From Streptococcus toyakuensis (GTDB lineage: Bacteria; Bacillota; Bacilli; Lactobacillales; Streptococcaceae): a stretch of DNA of 64,000 nucleotides. The translations under genes and the position numbers were made by a program. Position 1 is the first letter of the stretch, and each line of letters opens with the position of its first letter. Positions 15,503 to 24,354 of the stretch are shown in pieces. The stretch is taken from the NCBI RefSeq assembly GCF_024346585.1, contig NZ_AP024523.1, positions 124,001-188,000 on the forward strand. The letters are read 5' to 3'. The notes below the pieces were generated by a model that had not been told where the DNA came from, did not search any database, and saw nothing but the letters and a program-made list of their open reading frames with translations.

Positions 15503-16750
15503 ATGAAACTATTGTTCAGAAATCAAGCTTATCGTCTCTTGACTTTGTCACGCTTCTTCAATGCTTTTGGTGCTTCGATTTTCAATCTGGTCTTTATCGT
15601 CTATGCATCGACCTTGCCACAAGCCTCTTTTGCGGTTGCTATGGCGAATATTGTCATGCTTCTTCCGACTCTCTTTACAGTTTTTGTAGGGATTCGGGCA
15701 GATTACACGAGGGACAAGGTCAAATGGATGGTCTATAGCGGTTTGTTTCAGGCGGTTTTATTTTTTCTAGCAGCCCTAGTTGTTCAGCAAGCTAGTCTCT
15801 TTGCCTTTTCCAGCCTGTGTTTAATCAATGTCATTAGTGATGTCATCAGTGATTTTGCTGGTGGTTTGCGCATGCCTCTCATTAAGGAAAAAGTAGCTGA
15901 AGATGATCTGATGGAGGCTTATTCTTTTTCACAGTTCATCACCTATATTTCAGCTATTGGTGGTCAAGCTTTTGGAGTATGGCTCTTAGGTTTATCGGTC
16001 AACAATTTTTCTATCGTTGCGGGAATCAATGCCTGTTTTTTCCTCGTATCAGCCTTTGTTCTCTTTTTAGGAAAAAGCAAATTAAGCCTGTCAATTTCAT
16101 CTGATGACGGTGAAATACTAAAAAATGAGAAGCTTTCTATTAAAGAGCAGTTCCTAACAATTTACCGAAATTTACGCCTCGTTTTTCTTAAAAGTGGACA
16201 GAAAAACTTTGGTTTCATGATCTTTGCTGTCTTGCTTATCAATGCCTTGGGTGGCGCTCTAGGAAGCGTTTATAACATCTTCTTTTTGAGCCATTCTCTC
16301 TTGAATTTTTCTTACACAGAGGCACTATTTATCGAGCAAGTCTGTGTTTTATTAGCAATTATCATCAGTAGCCTTACGGGAAATGATTATTTTGGGAAGC
16401 AGTCCTTGCCTAGATTGATGATGTGGGTGACATTAGGAGTCAGTCTAGTTGGTCTGGCTAACTTATTCAATCAAGTCGTGCTTGGTTTGCTATTTCTCTT
16501 TTTAACTCTCTATGTGTCTGGTAAAGTTCCACCAAAGATTAATGCCATGCTCCTGAAAAATCTAGCTCCAGAGGTTCTAGCTCGTACCAGTAATTTTTTG
16601 GGTTTATTGTTCACCTTATCAGTACCTCTTGGTACAGCCTGTTTTTCACTTGTAGCTGTATGGAATATACAGTTGACTTGGATTTTATTTGTTGTCCTTT
16701 CTTTGCTGGCTATTCTTTTGACAGGTCTTAATCTCAAAAATGATATCTAA
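15503..16750 (+). CDS. MFS transporter, efflux type
   Basis: A 415-residue polytopic protein with about twelve hydrophobic segments and a charged central loop (residues 190-235). It has the general look of MefE/MdtG-like drug exporters, including a charged loop after the second transmembrane helix (GIRADYTRDKVKW). The substrate cannot be told from sequence. It is monocistronic, with Rgg upstream as the probable regulator. The stop codon TAA shares a base with the following BOX repeat. AAGGGAG before the ATG. Confidence 0.85.
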   Translation: MKLLFRNQAYRLLTLSRFFNAFGASIFNLVFIVYASTLPQASFAVAMANIVMLLPTLFTVFVGIRADYTRDKVKWMVYSGLFQAVLFFLAALVVQQASLFAFSSLCLINVISDVISDFAGGLRMPLIKEKVAEDDLMEAYSFSQFITYISAIGGQAFGVWLLGLSVNNFSIVAGINACFFLVSAFVLFLGKSKLSLSISSDDGEILKNEKLSIKEQFLTIYRNLRLVFLKSGQKNFGFMIFAVLLINALGGALGSVYNIFFLSHSLLNFSYTEALFIEQVCVLLAIIISSLTGNDYFGKQSLPRLMMWVTLGVSLVGLANLFNQVVLGLLFLFLTLYVSGKVPPKINAMLLKNLAPEVLARTSNFLGLLFTLSVPLGTACFSLVAVWNIQLTWILFVVLSLLAILLTGLNLKNDI

Positions 16751-16853
16751 TACTCTTCGAAAATCTCTTCAAACCACGTCAACGTCGCCTTGCCGTACTC
16801 AAGTACAGCCTGCGGCTAGTTTCCTAGTTTGCTCTTTGATTTTCATTGAGTAT
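16750..16853 (+). repeat. BOX-type repeat (boxA-boxC), copy 2
   Basis: The same 104 bases and the same orientation as copy 1 at 13828. It begins at the stop codon of the MFS gene and ends about 40 bases before the hisS promoter, so it forms the 3' end of the transporter transcript. Confidence 0.85.
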
Positions 16854-16893
16854 AAATCCTAATTTTTTCTCACTGTTTTAATCCCTCTATTTA

Positions 16894-16902
16894 TGGTAAA
16901 AT
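16894..16902 (+). promoter_or_regulatory. hisS promoter
   Basis: TGGTAAAAT, an extended -10, lies 29 bases before the hisS ATG. The same word in the same context (TTATGGTAAAATA) occurs before aspS. The leader is too short for a T-box. Confidence 0.6.
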
Positions 16903-16931
16903 AAGACTATTAAGTTTAAAGAGGATTCCTT

Positions 16932-18212
16932 ATGAAATTACAAAAACCAAAAGGAACGCAGGATATTTTACCTGCTGAATCTGCCAAATGGCAGTACGTT
17001 GAGGGCTTTGCCCGTGAGATTTTCAAGCGCTACAACTATGCAGAAGTTCGCACGCCTATTTTTGAGCATTACGAGGTTATCAGCCGCTCTGTCGGAGATA
17101 CAACGGATATCGTAACCAAGGAAATGTACGATTTCTATGACAAGGGTGACCGTCATATTACCCTCCGTCCAGAAGGAACTGCGCCCGTTGTCCGTTCCTA
17201 TGTGGAAAATAAACTCTTCGCCCCAGAAGTGCAAAAGCCGAGCAAGTTCTACTACATGGGCCCTATGTTCCGTTATGAGCGTCCACAGGCAGGGCGTTTG
17301 CGCCAGTTCCACCAGATTGGTGTTGAGTGTTTTGGCTCTAGCAATCCAGCTACCGATGTGGAAACCATCGCGATGGCAGCCCATTTCTTGAAAGAAATTG
17401 GCATCCAAGGTGTAAAACTACACCTCAATACGCTTGGAAATCCTGAGAGCCGTGCGGCTTACCGTCAAGCCTTGATTGACTATTTGACACCGCTCAAAGA
17501 GACCTTGTCTAAGGATAGCCAACGTCGCTTGGAGGAAAATCCTCTCCGTGTCTTGGACTCTAAGGAAAAAGAAGACAAGGTAGCAGTGGAGAATGCACCG
17601 TCTATCTTGGATTTCCTTGATGAAGAAAGCCAAGCTCATTTTGATGCTGTGCGTCAGATGTTGGAAAATCTTGGAGTAGACTATATCATCGATACCAATA
17701 TGGTGCGTGGTCTAGACTACTACAACCACACTATTTTCGAGTTCATCACTGAGATTGAGGGCAATGACTTGACAGTCTGTGCGGGTGGTCGCTATGATGG
17801 TTTAGTTTCCTACTTTGGTGGTCCTGAAACTGCTGGATTTGGTTTTGGACTTGGTGTAGAGCGCCTGCTTCTCATTCTTGAAAAGCAAGGTGTGGCCCTC
17901 CCTATCGAAAACGCCCTAGATGTCTATATCGCAGTCTTGGGAGACGGAGCAAATGTCAAGGCCTTGGAATTGGTACAAGCTCTTCGCCAACAAGGTTTCA
18001 AAGCAGAGCGTGATTACCTCAACCGTAAGCTCAAAGCTCAGTTCAAATCAGCCGATGTCTTTGCGGCTAAGACCCTCATCACCTTAGGAGAGAGTGAAGT
18101 CGAAAGTGGACAAGTGACGGTCAAGAACAACCAAACCCGAGAAGAAGTGCAAGTGTCACTTGAGACAATCAGCCAAAACTTCTCAGAAATCTTTGAAAAA
18201 CTAGGATTTTAA
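16932..18212 (+). CDS. hisS: Histidine-tRNA ligase
   Basis: A 426-residue class II synthetase that charges tRNA-His. It begins [14 protein letters not shown]. Motif 2 ([19 protein letters not shown]), the histidine loop [12 protein letters not shown] and motif 3 ([13 protein letters not shown]) are all present, followed by the C-terminal anticodon-binding domain from about residue 330. Length is normal. It has its own promoter and terminator. Confidence 0.97.
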   Translation: MKLQKPKGTQDILPAESAKWQYVEGFAREIFKRYNYAEVRTPIFEHYEVISRSVGDTTDIVTKEMYDFYDKGDRHITLRPEGTAPVVRSYVENKLFAPEVQKPSKFYYMGPMFRYERPQAGRLRQFHQIGVECFGSSNPATDVETIAMAAHFLKEIGIQGVKLHLNTLGNPESRAAYRQALIDYLTPLKETLSKDSQRRLEENPLRVLDSKEKEDKVAVENAPSILDFLDEESQAHFDAVRQMLENLGVDYIIDTNMVRGLDYYNHTIFEFITEIEGNDLTVCAGGRYDGLVSYFGGPETAGFGFGLGVERLLLILEKQGVALPIENALDVYIAVLGDGANVKALELVQALRQQGFKAERDYLNRKLKAQFKSADVFAAKTLITLGESEVESGQVTVKNNQTREEVQVSLETISQNFSEIFEKLGF

Positions 18213-18225
18213 TGATAGATAAAGT

Positions 18226-18255
18226 GGTCAGGAACCTACTCCTGACCTTTTTCTT
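18226..18255 (+). terminator. hisS terminator
   Basis: GGTCAGGA (18226-18233) pairs with TCCTGACC (18240-18247), followed by TTTTTCTTTT. Confidence 0.9.
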
Positions 18256-18280
18256 TTGCAAAATGACAAAAATCATAAAC

Positions 18281-18306
18281 TTTTTGACAAATATGCTTGT
18301 CAAAAA
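18281..18306. promoter_or_regulatory. Perfect inverted-repeat operator at the membrane/ABC operon promoter
   Basis: Two 10-base arms, TTTTTGACAA (18281-18290) and TTGTCAAAAA (18297-18306), are separated by 6 bases. The right arm supplies the -35 hexamer of the operon promoter, so a bound dimer would block RNA polymerase. The XRE regulator encoded two genes down is the natural candidate. Confidence 0.7.
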
Positions 18307-18325
18307 GAAAAAGATGTGTTACAAT
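18297..18325 (+). promoter_or_regulatory. Promoter of the membrane/ABC operon
   Basis: TTGTCA (18297-18302), 17 bases, then TACAAT (18320-18325), preceded by TG as an extended -10. It lies 39 bases before the first start codon. Confidence 0.8.
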
Positions 18326-18364
18326 AAATTCAAGTTAAGAAATAAAGAAATAGGAGGGAGTCAC

Positions 18365-18679
18365 ATGTGGGTATGGATTTTTTTCCCTTTTCTCGTCTTG
18401 ATTTATACGAGTCAATCTAAAAAAATCAAGCGGTTAGAGAAGAGGTTAAAGGTAATCGAAAGAAAAGAGAAAGGAAATATAGATATGTCAAGATTATTGC
18501 AAGAATTAATTGGGAAAAATCCAACAATCGTTGGACAAGTGTTTGGAACATCTTTATGGGAAGTTGTGGATGTTGATGAGGAATGGGTCAAGCTACGATA
18601 CGTAGATAAGACGGGAAAAGAAAAAATCAAGTTGCAACGTATTGAGGATATCCAAGCCGTTGAATTTGACGGAGAGTAG
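18365..18679 (+). CDS. Small membrane-anchored protein of the ABC operon
   Basis: A 104-residue protein with one N-terminal transmembrane segment (residues 1-15), then a strongly basic, possibly coiled stretch (KKIKRLEKRLKVIERKEK) and a small soluble domain at 50-104 (NPTIVGQVFGTSLWEV...). I do not recognise a named family. The start at 18365 is chosen because GGAGGGAG lies just upstream; an in-frame extension back to the hisS stop would cover the promoter and terminator and is rejected. It is the first gene of an operon reaching the CPBP protease, with a 9-base gap to the regulator. Confidence 0.75.
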   Translation: MWVWIFFPFLVLIYTSQSKKIKRLEKRLKVIERKEKGNIDMSRLLQELIGKNPTIVGQVFGTSLWEVVDVDEEWVKLRYVDKTGKEKIKLQRIEDIQAVEFDGE

Positions 18680-18688
18680 GTGTGTGAC

Positions 18689-18895
18689 ATGCAACTAAAA
18701 AATCGTCTAAAAGAGTTGCGGGCTCGCGATGGCCTTAATCAAACCGAACTAGCCAAGCTAGCAGAGGTTTCCAGACAGACTATCAGTCTATTAGAACGGG
18801 ATGAATACACCCCGTCCATTATCATTGCCCTGAAAATATCTCAAATTTTCAACGAAACAGTCGAATCGGTATTTCGCTTGGAGGAGGACGAGTGA
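18689..18895 (+). CDS. XRE-family HTH regulator, short form
   Basis: A 68-residue protein consisting only of an HTH domain (MQLKNRLKELRARDGLNQTE, then VSRQTISLLERDEYTPS), the YozG/Cro-type short regulators usual before small membrane and ABC genes. The ATG at 18689 is preferred over a GTG three codons earlier because the family begins at this methionine and AGGTG sits at the right distance. It probably binds the inverted repeat at 18281 and represses its own operon. Its stop overlaps the next start by one base. Confidence 0.9.
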   Translation: MQLKNRLKELRARDGLNQTELAKLAEVSRQTISLLERDEYTPSIIIALKISQIFNETVESVFRLEEDE

Positions 18896-19083
18896 TGAAC
18901 AAGTATAAAGTGATTTATTGTATGAGTGTTCTTGCCCTTATTGTGAATGCTTTTGCTATGATTGGAACATTACTGGGTTGGTTCTATTTTGTTGAAAGTA
19001 AGTATTTGTTTTGGGTTAACTTAGTCCTCTTGTCCATTTTCAACTGGTTAAAGAAAAAGGAGAAAAATGATGAACAAGTATAA
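18895..19083 (+). CDS. Small two-helix membrane protein, duplicate A
   Basis: A 62-residue protein with two hydrophobic segments (about 7-27 and 33-50) and a lysine-rich C-terminus (NWLKKKEKNDEQV). It is paralogous to the next gene: both begin MNKYKVIY, share IGT-LGWF near residue 24, and end in a charged tail. No family is recognised. AGGAGG 7 bases upstream fixes the ATG at 18895. It may be an immunity or sensor peptide for the ABC system (inference). Confidence 0.75.
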   Translation: MNKYKVIYCMSVLALIVNAFAMIGTLLGWFYFVESKYLFWVNLVLLSIFNWLKKKEKNDEQV

Positions 19084-19267
19084 AGTGATTTATTATGTAG
19101 TTGCCATAGCTTTATTAGTCAGCGTGTGTCTACTAATTGGAACAAATCTAGGATGGTTTGATCTCTATTACAGTGACCAATTTATTTGGGCCTACTTTGC
19201 CCTCATCCCAGTCGTTGACTGGATTGAAAAGAAAGCAAACAATTTAGCGAGTGAAAAAGGAGAATGA
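19070..19267 (+). CDS. Small two-helix membrane protein, duplicate B
   Basis: A 65-residue paralogue of the preceding gene, overlapping its 3' end by 14 bases. It has two hydrophobic segments and a charged C-terminus (KKANNLASEKGE). The first 25 bases of the two genes are identical, then they diverge, pointing to an old tandem duplication with the start region preserved. Of two adjacent ATG codons the second is taken because AAGGAG is then 7 bases away. Confidence 0.75.
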   Translation: MNKYKVIYYVVAIALLVSVCLLIGTNLGWFDLYYSDQFIWAYFALIPVVDWIEKKANNLASEKGE

Positions 19268-19269
19268 AT

Positions 19270-20011
19270 ATGAAAAAGAATAAGAAAGGTGTCTTGTTAT
19301 TTTTAATGTCTGTTGTCTTTGGAGGCTTCTTGGGCATGTTTGTAGGGATGTTTAAGGCACGTGCCGAATCCTACGAAGTTATTTTAGATGTAAAAGTCTT
19401 GATACCTTGGATATCAGCTATTTGTTTAGTATTAGGTTTCATTAGTCTTTTTTTTGACTTTCAATTTCTTAAAGAAAAGCAGAAAATTTCATTCCTTGTA
19501 TCAAGAGGAAATGGATGATGATCTGAATGAAAGCTATTATGTGCAAATGTATCGGAATCTTGAGTTTGGAAGTATTGCTTTTAATAGTGCAAGTGTAGTG
19601 ATTTTATTGGCTCTCTTCATTTCAGCAAGTGAAGTGGTTATACTAAATAGAAGCAATCTAACCTTATCTCTTTCTTTTTTGGGATTAGTGTTGACTTTTA
19701 ATGCTCAAAAATATTTTTATAAAACCATTGCGATTGTTCGTCAGTTTGATTTGGCTCTTTTCTCTACACCAAAGGATATCTTGAACTATATTAATTCTTA
19801 TGATGAAGGGGAGCGTCAGGCTAATTTGGAACAGAGTTTTCGAATTTTATTCCAATTAAATCAGTATGTCTTACCAGTCTTATATGTTTTTCTTTTTATC
19901 ATTTCTGTCTTGACAGGAGAGATTCAGTTACTAGCCTTCTTGCTTGTCGGAGCAATCCATATTTATATCAATATGATGCAGTTACCTATGGTAAAACGCT
20001 ATTTCAAATAA
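19270..20011 (+). pseudogene. DUF3169-like membrane protein, frameshifted at a T8 run
   Basis: Two overlapping frames together make one protein of about 245 residues. The first (to the stop ending at 19518) has two membrane segments and then switches to nonsense (KEKQKISFLVSRGNG). The second frame continues with the expected FLKKSRKFHSLYQEEMDDDL and four more hydrophobic segments, to 20011. The frames are joined by removing one T from the run of eight at 19448-19455, so the gene is off as written. It could be a sequencing error, a real mutation, or slippage-based on/off switching. The 3' frame has no good ribosome site. The family is common beside ABC transporters of this type. Start at 19270 with AAGGAG 7 bases upstream. 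Confidence 0.75.
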
Positions 20012-20021
20012 AGGAGTTTCT

Positions 20022-20846
20022 ATGATTCGTGTTGAAAATGTAAGCAAAAGTTTTGGGAGCAAAAAAGCTCTTCATCAGATTTCTTTTGAGATTAAGGAGG
20101 GGGAAATCTTTGGTTTTCTTGGGCCTTCTGGCTCAGGTAAAACAACCATGATTAACGTCTTAACAGGTCAGTTGGCTGCAGATCAAGGTAACACAATTTT
20201 GTTAGGCAAGAATTCTCAAGATTTAACCTCAAATGATTTGGAACAAATTGGTATTGTTAGTGATGGCAGTGGTTTTTATGAAAAGATGAGTCTTTACAAA
20301 AATCTTCTCATCTATGCTAAGTTATATGGCCTCAAGTCAGATAGAGTAAATCAGGTGCTCCAACAGGTTGGATTGGCAGATGCTAAAGATATTATCGCAG
20401 AAAAACTATCTACAGGAATGAAACAACGAATGTTCTTGGCTCGTGCCCTTCTGAATGCTCCTAAGATTCTCTTCCTAGATGAGCCAACTAGTGGCTTAGA
20501 CCCTACAACATCTAAGATGATTCATATCCTACTTCAAGAATTAAAGCAGGCGGGGACAACTATCTTTCTGACCACGCATGATATGAATGAAGCAACTCTG
20601 CTTTGTGATCGCTTATCTCTTTTGAATAAGGGGAACTTAATAGAGTATGGAAGTCCGCAAGATATTATCCAGAAGTACCATGTGGATAAGAAAGTACGTG
20701 TGGTTTATAACGATGGACGAGAACAGATAGTTCCATTTGAAGAATTGCCACATTTAGACACGACAGATTTGATGGTGGTCCACTCTTGTGAGCCAACTTT
20801 AGAAGAAATCTTTATCAGATTGACAGGAGAAAAGTTAGATGTTTAG
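20022..20846 (+). CDS. ABC transporter ATP-binding protein
   Basis: A 274-residue ATPase. Walker A GPSGSGKTT (about 34-42), signature LSTGMKQRM, Walker B ILFLDEPTSGLDP and the switch histidine in LTTHD are all intact. The C-terminal extension (from about 215) resembles that of drug or lantibiotic-immunity ABC ATPases. It works with the membrane subunit encoded next, whose start lies inside its own last codons (8-base overlap), indicating coupled translation. AAAGGAG upstream. Confidence 0.93.
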   Translation: MIRVENVSKSFGSKKALHQISFEIKEGEIFGFLGPSGSGKTTMINVLTGQLAADQGNTILLGKNSQDLTSNDLEQIGIVSDGSGFYEKMSLYKNLLIYAKLYGLKSDRVNQVLQQVGLADAKDIIAEKLSTGMKQRMFLARALLNAPKILFLDEPTSGLDPTTSKMIHILLQELKQAGTTIFLTTHDMNEATLLCDRLSLLNKGNLIEYGSPQDIIQKYHVDKKVRVVYNDGREQIVPFEELPHLDTTDLMVVHSCEPTLEEIFIRLTGEKLDV

Positions 20847-21537
20847 AAAATTAAATGCCCTACTATGGTTAAGATTACAAGTTCTTATCAGCAATTCAAC
20901 TTTGTTGGCGACTCTATTGATGCCTTTTGGAGCGACTGTTCTATATAATGAATTTTTAAATAAGAATGGAGAATTGAGCCTGTTTTTACTATCTGCTAGC
21001 TTGACGATGGTCTTGAGCATGGGAAGTGGTTATATGGTATCGATTATGATGGCAGAAGATAAGGAAAAACGAAATCTTAAATCACTCCTCCTAAGTGGTG
21101 TGACAGCAACAGAATATACTTTCAGTATGCTCGTTCTCCCTATTCTGATAATGTTACTTGCTATGATTGTACTTCCCATCTATCTTAAAGTAGATCTATC
21201 AGGTTATTTATTTGCCTACGTTATCTATTTGCTCCTAGCAACGATTAGTATTATTTTTCTCAACCTTCTAATCGGTGCGGTGTCAGATACTCAATCTAAA
21301 GCGCAAGTTTATAGTATCTTCCCTATGTTAATTGTCTCTGTTTTACCTATGATTGCTTCTCAAAATGATACGGTTCAAAAAGTGTTGGATTACTCGTTCG
21401 TTGGTCCTATTGTAAATCTTTTAAATAAAAAAGGTGGAGAAATATCTTTTTCTAACATCGGTATGTTACTTGCCTGGGTACTTGTGTTAGGAATAGCGAA
21501 CCTCTTTGTATTGAAAAACAGCTATAAAGCAAGATAG
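20839..21537 (+). CDS. ABC-2 type permease
   Basis: A 232-residue membrane protein with six hydrophobic segments and a cytoplasmic loop MAEDKEKRNLKSLLLSGVT, the coupling-helix pattern of ABC-2 exporters. It pairs with the preceding ATPase. The substrate is unknown. Small peptides or bacteriocins are plausible given the small membrane genes and the CPBP protein around it. It is followed after 9 bases by the CPBP gene. Confidence 0.88.
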   Translation: MFRKLNALLWLRLQVLISNSTLLATLLMPFGATVLYNEFLNKNGELSLFLLSASLTMVLSMGSGYMVSIMMAEDKEKRNLKSLLLSGVTATEYTFSMLVLPILIMLLAMIVLPIYLKVDLSGYLFAYVIYLLLATISIIFLNLLIGAVSDTQSKAQVYSIFPMLIVSVLPMIASQNDTVQKVLDYSFVGPIVNLLNKKGGEISFSNIGMLLAWVLVLGIANLFVLKNSYKAR

Positions 21538-21546
21538 GAGATTTAT

Positions 21547-22188
21547 ATGAAACTACTTAAAAACCTTGGCTGGTTTCTTCTAGCCATTCTATCCTTTGTG
21601 TTTATCTATGGTACCGTTCAGAGTGGGGCTGTAGAAGCTTTGAATCTAGGCGCTTCACCCTATGCTACTACCTTGCTTTATGTGGCCTTGGCTGGAGTAT
21701 ATGTGTACGTCATTTATAAATGGTATCAGAAAGGTCCTGTTCATATTGAGAAGAGTGGCTTCAACCGATTTATTTGGCTTCCTGCTCTGGTTTGGTTCTT
21801 ATCTCTGCTTGTCCAGTTTTTCTTGCCAGATGATCCTTCGGTAAATCAACAAATGGCGACAGACTTGACCTTGGCTCAGCCACTCTTCTCCTTCTTTGCG
21901 GTCGTTATTTTTGCTCCTTTGACGGAAGAACTTATCTTTAGAGGGATGTTAGCACGCTACCTCTTTCCTAAGCAGGACAATAGTAAACAAACTCTAATTT
22001 TTCTTCTGGTAACTAGTGTTCTGTTTGCCTTGATTCATTTCCCAGGAGATGTGCAACAATTTTTAGTTTATGCTAGTCTTGGTTTTAGCTTGGGCTTGGC
22101 TTATATTAGCAGAAAAGGTCTGGTCTACAGTATTTCTCTTCACGCTTTAAATAATTTAGTCGGCTTTTTGATGATTCTCATGCTATAA
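21547..22188 (+). CDS. CPBP-family intramembrane protease (Abi domain)
   Basis: A 213-residue polytopic protein with the CAAX/bacteriocin-processing signature: EELIFRGML (EExxxR, about residue 123), ALIHF (FxxxH-like) and the final HALNNLVG. The glutamates and histidines form the catalytic site in this family. Members are linked to bacteriocin self-immunity or peptide processing. As the last core gene of the ABC operon it may process or protect against the peptide handled by the exporter (inference). AGGAG before the ATG. Confidence 0.9.
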   Translation: MKLLKNLGWFLLAILSFVFIYGTVQSGAVEALNLGASPYATTLLYVALAGVYVYVIYKWYQKGPVHIEKSGFNRFIWLPALVWFLSLLVQFFLPDDPSVNQQMATDLTLAQPLFSFFAVVIFAPLTEELIFRGMLARYLFPKQDNSKQTLIFLLVTSVLFALIHFPGDVQQFLVYASLGFSLGLAYISRKGLVYSISLHALNNLVGFLMILML

Positions 22189-22205
22189 TAGAGTCAGGAG
22201 GTCAC

Positions 22206-22436
22206 ATGAAACGAGTAATTTTATTAGCAGTGATTCAGGCAGTCGTTCTATTTTTCATCATTGGAGCGCTAGCTTATGCCTTTAAGGGCGATTTCTTCTA
22301 CAACTATCTAGCAGTTGTATTTGCTCCTATTGCAGGTGTCTTGCGCTTTGGGACAGCTTACACAACGGAAATTGTCTTGCCTCGAAAGGCAGCTGAAATT
22401 GCTGAAAAACGTAAAGCAGGCAAAAATTCAAAATAA
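22206..22436 (+). CDS. Small membrane protein, unknown
   Basis: A 76-residue protein with two hydrophobic segments (about 4-24 and 32-48) and a basic C-terminal tail (RKAAEIAEKRKAGKNSK). No family is recognised. AGGAGGTCAC ends 2 bases before the ATG. It lies 17 bases after the CPBP gene and before the terminator, so it is probably the last gene of the same transcript. Confidence 0.75.
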   Translation: MKRVILLAVIQAVVLFFIIGALAYAFKGDFFYNYLAVVFAPIAGVLRFGTAYTTEIVLPRKAAEIAEKRKAGKNSK

Positions 22437-22441
22437 AAGAG

Positions 22442-22465
22442 TCCGGTGAAGTTCATCGGATTTTT
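22442..22465 (+). terminator. Terminator of the ABC operon
   Basis: TCCGGTGAA pairs with TTCATCGGA (one G-T pair), followed by five T residues, just after the 76-residue gene. Confidence 0.8.
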
Positions 22466-22553
22466 GTATCAGCGCTAATTTTTAGAGTCTTCACTTGATT
22501 TTTAAAGACTGGCAAACTTTTCTGATGATTTTCATGAAGAGCCTGCGCTTTTA

Positions 22554-22562
22554 TGGTAAAAT
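22554..22562 (+). promoter_or_regulatory. aspS promoter
   Basis: TGGTAAAAT extended -10, 28 bases before the aspS ATG, in the same 13-base context as at hisS. No T-box leader is present. Confidence 0.6.
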
Positions 22563-22590
22563 AGTAACAGAATAAAAGAGGAGAGAAACA

Positions 22591-24354
22591 ATGAAACGTA
22601 GTATGTATGCTGGTCGTGTTCGTGAGGAACACATCGGACAAGAAATGACCTTGAAAGGATGGGTTGGCCGTCGTCGTGATCTTGGTGGTTTGATTTTTAT
22701 CGACCTTCGTGACCGTGAAGGAATCATGCAGTTGGTTATCAACCCTGAAAAAGTATCTGCAGAGGTCATGGCAACAGCTGAGAGCCTTCGTAGTGAATTT
22801 GTTATCGAGGTGACAGGTCAGGTCGCTGCGCGTGAGCAAGCTAATGATAAGTTACCAACTGGTGCAGTTGAGTTAAACGTGACAGCTCTGACAGTGCTTA
22901 ATACAGCTAAGACAACCCCATTTGAGATTAAGGATGGGATTGAGGCCAATGACGATACACGTTTACGTTACCGTTACCTTGACCTTCGTCGTCCAGAAAT
23001 GTTGGAAAATCTTAAACTTCGTGCTAAGGTGACCCACTCTATCCGCAACTACTTGGATGAGTTGGAGTTTATCGACGTGGAGACACCATTCCTTTCTAAG
23101 TCAACTCCTGAAGGGGCGCGTGACTATTTGGTGCCATCTCGTGTTAATAAAGGGCATTTTTACGCTCTTCCTCAAAGTCCACAAATCACGAAACAGCTCT
23201 TGATGAATGCTGGTTTTGACCGTTACTACCAAATCGTTAAATGTTTCCGTGACGAGGACTTGCGTGGTGACCGCCAGCCTGAGTTTACCCAGGTCGACTT
23301 GGAAACATCTTTCCTTACTGAGCAAGAAATCCAAGATATCACAGAAGGTTTGATTGCGCGCGTGATGAAGGAAACAAAAGGCATTGAAGTCACTCTGCCT
23401 TTCCCTCGTATGAAATACGATGATGCGATGGCTCTTTACGGTTCTGACAAGCCAGATACCCGTTTTGACATGTTACTTCAGGACTTGACAGAAGTGGTCA
23501 AAGGTGTAGACTTCAAAGTCTTTTCAGAAGCACCTGCTGTAAAAGCCATTGTGGTCAAAGGAGCTGCGGACAACTATTCACGTAAAGACATCGACAAGAT
23601 GACGGAAGTAGCTAAACAGTATGGTGCCAAAGGTCTTGCTTGGGTCAAGGTAGTTGATGGAGAATTAAACGGACCAGTTGCCAAGTTCTTGACAGACATC
23701 CAAGCAGAATTGACAACAGCGCTTGCTCTTGAAGATAAGGACTTGGTTCTCTTTGTGGCGGATACGCTTGAAGTGGCCAATGCAACACTCGGTGCCCTTC
23801 GTGGACGTATTGCCAAAGAGCTTGATTTGATTGATAGCGATAAATTCAACTTCCTTTGGGTGGTTGATTGGCCAATGTTTGAATGGTCTGAAGAAGAAGA
23901 CCGTTACATGAGTGCCCACCATCCGTTCACCCTTCCACAGGAAGAGACTGCTCACGAATTAGAAGGTGATTTGGCTAAGGTTCGTGCCATTGCTTACGAT
24001 ATCGTCTTGAACGGTTATGAGCTTGGTGGTGGTAGCCTTCGTATCAACCAAAAAGACCTTCAAGAACGCATGTTCAAGGCTCTTGGTTTCTCAGCTGAAG
24101 AAGCAAATGACCAGTTTGGTTTCCTTCTTGAAGCCATGGACTATGGTTTCCCACCACACGGTGGTTTGGCTATTGGGCTTGACCGTTTTGTCATGCTCTT
24201 AGCAGGAGAAGAAAATATCCGTGAAGTTATTGCCTTTCCTAAGAACAACAAGGCAAGTGATCCAATGACACAAGCTCCTTCAACAGTAGCTCTCAAACAA
24301 CTAGAGGAACTCAGCTTACAAGTAGAAGAAGATGAAACAAGCAAAACGAATTAA
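22591..24354 (+). CDS. aspS: Aspartate-tRNA ligase
   Basis: A 587-residue bacterial-type class II synthetase. It has an N-terminal OB anticodon-binding domain (residues 1-105, [22 protein letters not shown]), class II motifs RYRYLDLRR and [20 protein letters not shown], the GAD insertion domain (about 290-420) and C-terminal motif 3 [12 protein letters not shown]. Length is normal. GGAGAG upstream. The next gene starts inside its last codons. Confidence 0.97.
   Translation: MKRSMYAGRVREEHIGQEMTLKGWVGRRRDLGGLIFIDLRDREGIMQLVINPEKVSAEVMATAESLRSEFVIEVTGQVAAREQANDKLPTGAVELNVTALTVLNTAKTTPFEIKDGIEANDDTRLRYRYLDLRRPEMLENLKLRAKVTHSIRNYLDELEFIDVETPFLSKSTPEGARDYLVPSRVNKGHFYALPQSPQITKQLLMNAGFDRYYQIVKCFRDEDLRGDRQPEFTQVDLETSFLTEQEIQDITEGLIARVMKETKGIEVTLPFPRMKYDDAMALYGSDKPDTRFDMLLQDLTEVVKGVDFKVFSEAPAVKAIVVKGAADNYSRKDIDKMTEVAKQYGAKGLAWVKVVDGELNGPVAKFLTDIQAELTTALALEDKDLVLFVADTLEVANATLGALRGRIAKELDLIDSDKFNFLWVVDWPMFEWSEEEDRYMSAHHPFTLPQEETAHELEGDLAKVRAIAYDIVLNGYELGGGSLRINQKDLQERMFKALGFSAEEANDQFGFLLEAMDYGFPPHGGLAIGLDRFVMLLAGEENIREVIAFPKNNKASDPMTQAPSTVALKQLEELSLQVEEDETSKTN

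Noticed and set aside
16854..16931. T-box or other tRNA-sensing leaders before hisS, aspS, tyrS, argS and gltX
   Set aside because: All leaders are short or lack the T-box sequence and specifier-loop structure; the long gltX leader is a BOX repeat.
16968..17408. 146-codon minus-strand frame inside hisS
   Set aside because: Shadow of hisS; no start signals and no recognisable domain.
18212..18364. N-terminal extension of the 104-aa protein back to the hisS stop
   Set aside because: It would cover the hisS terminator, the operator and the promoter; AGGAGG marks the ATG at 18365.
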